A DNA stretch of 8,103 nucleotides from Lachnospiraceae bacterium UBA4380. GTDB lineage: Bacteria > Bacillota > Clostridia > Lachnospirales > Lachnospiraceae. The position numbers and the translations under genes were made by a program. The notes under the pieces are model-generated. The model was not told the DNA's origin. It saw only the letters and a program-made list of their open reading frames with translations, and did no database searches. The stretch lies in assembly GCA_002390025.1 (NCBI GenBank), contig DGRU01000110.1:15091-23193 (forward strand). Reading direction: 5' to 3'. Positions 5,800 through 8,103 of the stretch are shown piece by piece. How positions within the stretch are numbered: position 1 is the first letter of the stretch; every line of letters starts with the position of its first letter.

Positions 5800-7455
5800 G
5801 TGAAACACAAATATCATCCTTTGAAGCTTTTACTCTCAGTCGTGCTGTCTGTTCTGCTGCTGGGCACATTCGGTGCAAGGAGTGTTTTTGCGAATGCCTA
5901 TGGACAAGTGGATTTTCCATTCCAAAAAGTCCCGATGTTATATTCGACGAAAGATCCGGACTCAGGTCAACTGCATTTCTTTTTCACGGAAAATGTGCTG
6001 GCCAAAAAAATGAAAAGCTATGAGCTGAGCGAGAAGGCATTCAGCAGCTATGACGAATATCACTCCAGTTTCGACAATGTCAACATCACAGACGACGGCG
6101 AGTGGATCTATTCCATCACCTATCTCGAAAATTCTGACGGAATTATGGAAAAGCGCGTTGCAAGGACCTCCACAAAGGGTCTTACAGGCAGCCTTGCCTA
6201 TAACAGCAAAAAAACAGAGATTCTGGATATGGTCATAGCCAGTGGAACAGATCTGGACAAAGAGCCTGATTTCGTCTATCTTGCGGATGGGTCTGTCCTG
6301 CTTTTTTACCGGGATGGGTACACCAATAAACTCTACCATATCGATGACCATGGACCTGTACTTCTAAGTGAAAATGTAAGTTACTATGCTTCCTCCTGGG
6401 ATAGGTCCATGCGGTTTATAGACGAAAATAATCTGGTCATATGGGTCACCAACGACACCAGTAAGCACAGTGTCAGAATTGATACAATATCTAAGGGAAA
6501 CAAAGAACTGCCTGGCTTTGGCATTTCCTTCTTTGATAATATATTTACCCGTGATTATCTGTTCTGTGAAGAGAATGGCGTTATCTATCGCTTAGACAGA
6601 ACAGGCAGCAGCAAAAAAATCGAAGCGGATTTTAAAGGTGATATAGAAATCATCAGTCAGATCTCCAATGACGAGACCTATGTGCAGACGAGCTATGAGG
6701 AAGATGATCGTACGCTGTACAATGAGTATAAAATAGATGGAAAGGGAAAGACAGAATTGGTAATAGAAGGCGTATCCAGCATGACAAGATCCGGTGATTT
6801 GTGCATATATAGCAAAAAGAACGAAGAAGGCTGGAACAAGCTCTATTACAGATTTGGGAGCTCAGCAGAGGCTGAAGCAAATGTATATCTGCAGGATAAA
6901 TGGATGGGTTTATATAGAACTGAAGACGGCAGTGCCGCCCTCATCGAAAATGGCGATTACCTGTATGCCTGTTCAACGATAAACAATGAAATAGAGAGTT
7001 TCTGGAAGCTGGATAGTGATGACAGGTATGCAATTGGTTTTGATACATTGTTCTATGCAAGAAGGGGAACCCTGTCTGCATTGAAAAATGGAAAAGTCTA
7101 TGAAATGAGAAACTACGAAGGTGAGCCTGGATATAACGACTCCTTTGAAATTAACAGAGACGGCAGTATCGGCGTATACGAGGGGATTTCAGGTCCCGTT
7201 GCAAACCCTACAGAGGAATATTTCTACAAAGATGGTGAACAAGTCGGCTATATAACAAAGTTTAACATGAGCGGATTATATCTGGGCGATCACAAGTACA
7301 TATGTCCTATTATGGACGATAACGGTAATCTTCCTGTTTGTTTAAAAGATACCAGTGATGATTCTTATAAACCACTCATCCCTCTCCTATATGTATACTA
7401 CTTCTTCCCCAGTTATCGTCCGATGATCGTGACTCCCAGGACAATTGATGGATAG
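5800..7455 (+). CDS. Secreted protein of unknown function, probable beta-propeller
   Basis: I do not recognise a named family. The 551-residue product begins with a signal peptide (basic MKHKYHPLK, then a Leu/Val-rich core to about residue 23, likely cleavage near VFA or ANA at 30-33). There is no lipobox cysteine and no later clear membrane helix, although residues 524-546 (PLIPLLYVYYFFPSYRP) are hydrophobic and aromatic. The mature part is a series of short beta-strand-like stretches with Asp-Gly turns (ITDDGEWIYS, LADGSVLLFY, EENGVIYRLD, TEDGSAALIENGDYLY, LKNGKVYEM, NRDGSIGVY). This pattern fits the blades of the propeller-like secreted proteins common in Clostridia; that is inference. The gene is visibly more AT-rich, with different codon use, than the two genes upstream, which could indicate separate origin. 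It is flanked by hairpins upstream and by convergent, broken genes downstream. The chain may end naturally at TIDG or be cut short by the rearrangement next to it. Confidence 0.8.
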   Translation: MKHKYHPLKLLLSVVLSVLLLGTFGARSVFANAYGQVDFPFQKVPMLYSTKDPDSGQLHFFFTENVLAKKMKSYELSEKAFSSYDEYHSSFDNVNITDDGEWIYSITYLENSDGIMEKRVARTSTKGLTGSLAYNSKKTEILDMVIASGTDLDKEPDFVYLADGSVLLFYRDGYTNKLYHIDDHGPVLLSENVSYYASSWDRSMRFIDENNLVIWVTNDTSKHSVRIDTISKGNKELPGFGISFFDNIFTRDYLFCEENGVIYRLDRTGSSKKIEADFKGDIEIISQISNDETYVQTSYEEDDRTLYNEYKIDGKGKTELVIEGVSSMTRSGDLCIYSKKNEEGWNKLYYRFGSSAEAEANVYLQDKWMGLYRTEDGSAALIENGDYLYACSTINNEIESFWKLDSDDRYAIGFDTLFYARRGTLSALKNGKVYEMRNYEGEPGYNDSFEINRDGSIGVYEGISGPVANPTEEYFYKDGEQVGYITKFNMSGLYLGDHKYICPIMDDNGNLPVCLKDTSDDSYKPLIPLLYVYYFFPSYRPMIVTPRTIDG

Positions 7456-7700
7456 AGTACCATTAACGACATCCTCAGCCCCTGGCCTCCTTGCCGCCGA
7501 TCAGGCAGGTCCCCCAGCAGGTTCCCCAGTGCACAGGCAACCGCGCCTACCGGTCCGAATACCAGGCCCACCGGCGCCGGTATGGCATTCACGGGCCTGA
7601 TCTGCGACAATCCGCCCGCAAACTGCATTACGTTAATAGAGACGGATAAGATCGTGAACATGACCGTGACAATGGCAAAGATGCTGAGCGGCGACGGCAT
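7413..7700 (-). pseudogene. Fragment resembling an ECF-transporter S component
   Basis: The 95-residue minus-strand frame starts at an ATG at 7700 that has no ribosome binding site. It contains two hydrophobic segments (IFAIVTVMFTILSVSI and VGLVFGPVGAVACAL) around the polar motif QIRPVNAIPAP, then GNLLGDL. This order (helix, IRPxxAIP, helix, GN.xxDL) resembles the N-terminal half of ECF S components and related small membrane proteins, which bind vitamins or other micronutrients. After GDL the sequence turns to polar, unlike-family residues (PDRRQGGQG), and the helices expected next are missing. The frame overlaps the end of the upstream plus-strand gene by 43 bases. I read it as a remnant. 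The family call is from memory and could be wrong. Confidence 0.45.
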
Positions 7701-8103
7701 TGCAGGCTGGGAGGAGGGAGGGATCCGTCTCCTTAGTGTACTCCGTCGCCAGTACCGTATACACAGACATGGACGCAGCCGATCCCAGGATGTACAGACC
7801 GCCGAGAAGCCCTGCTTCGTCCGTATTTCCCCAGTTCGATGTCAAAATACCGATCAGAATGATCAGAATACCCACCATATTGTTGCGCGAGGGGTACTCC
7901 TTTTTGAGGATCATAATAAGCGGCACGATGATAATGCCCATGGAAGCATAGACACTTGCCGACGACGCCGGGATCTGATCCAGGCCCAGCTTTTCGAACA
8001 TGTTGCTGGCCGTGATCAGCGCTCCCAGGATCAGGCCCTGCCGCAGTGAAACGCGGTTGAGGAGCGCGAGTTTTTTCCTCGTAAGCGTCAAATAGTTGGT
8101 GTT
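7633..8103 (-). pseudogene. EamA/DMT-family permease fragment, 5' beyond window, 3' truncated
   Basis: The minus-strand frame is open to the window edge, so the start lies beyond 8103. The readable part has DMT-type features: a charged loop (TRKKLALLNRVSLRQG), LILGALITASNMFEKLGL, the typical IPASSASVYASMGIIIVPL helix, an EYPSRNNM loop, VGILIILIGILTSN closing the first EamA domain, then GLLGGLYILGSAASMSVYTVLATEY, the first helix of the second domain. After DPSLL (about 7711) similarity stops and the frame turns into His/Cys-rich, non-membrane sequence with a stop at 7633. A full member has about 10 helices and near 300 residues, so roughly four helices are missing. The break coincides with the S-component-like fragment in another frame. 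Substrate of the intact family: amino acids or other metabolites, not decidable here. Confidence 0.65.

Noticed and set aside
7582..8049. Plus-strand 155-residue frame over the permease fragment
   Set aside because: The opposite strand reads clear hydrophobic helices with EamA character, while this frame is His/Arg-rich and has no ribosome binding site.

Overview
The window looks like a piece of a gut or rumen Clostridia chromosome (Bacillota, most likely Lachnospiraceae). The basis is the protein types: MBG-domain repeat proteins with 'YDGTPL' motifs, BspA-type leucine-rich repeat proteins with a C-terminal zinc ribbon, strong AGGAGG ribosome binding sites, Gram-positive signal peptides and a U-tailed intrinsic terminator. 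No RNA gene, CRISPR array or complete transposon was seen. Genus cannot be decided from the sequence alone.

Layout. (1) Positions 1-3078 hold the 3' part of a very large secreted or surface protein (start outside the window). It has about eight MBG-type beta domains followed by a roughly 215-residue Ser/Lys/Glu/Gln-rich tail with tandem repeats and no visible cell-wall anchor. It ends in a strong terminator at 3123-3171. (2) A 303-bp gap contains that terminator and a four-unit 12-bp direct-repeat array (3205-3252). It leads into a BspA-type LRR protein (3382-5589) with signal peptide, three nearly identical 210-residue super-modules, an acidic linker and a zinc ribbon. (3) A 210-bp gap carries a REP/RAYT-like palindromic remnant (5590-5630), a long hairpin (5639-5688) and a 7-bp inverted repeat that may be an operator (5728-5745). 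(4) Positions 5800-7455 encode a secreted protein of unknown function, probably a beta-propeller, in visibly more AT-rich DNA. (5) From about 7456 to the end the DNA turns GC-rich. On the minus strand it carries two broken membrane-protein fragments in different frames: the middle of an EamA/DMT permease, and a piece resembling an ECF-transporter S component.

How the parts relate. The three plus-strand proteins are all exported or probably exported. Two are classic repeat-built surface modules used for adhesion or cell-surface interaction, so this looks like a small surface-protein locus. Each gene has its own ribosome binding site and is separated from the previous one by hairpins, so they are probably independent transcription units rather than an operon. 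The decayed transporter fragments and the REP-like remnant mark the locus as one that has rearranged. I do not see a clear new biochemical system. The most distinctive features are the exact 630-bp periodicity of the LRR gene, the 12-bp direct-repeat array in front of it, and the transporter chimera at the right edge.
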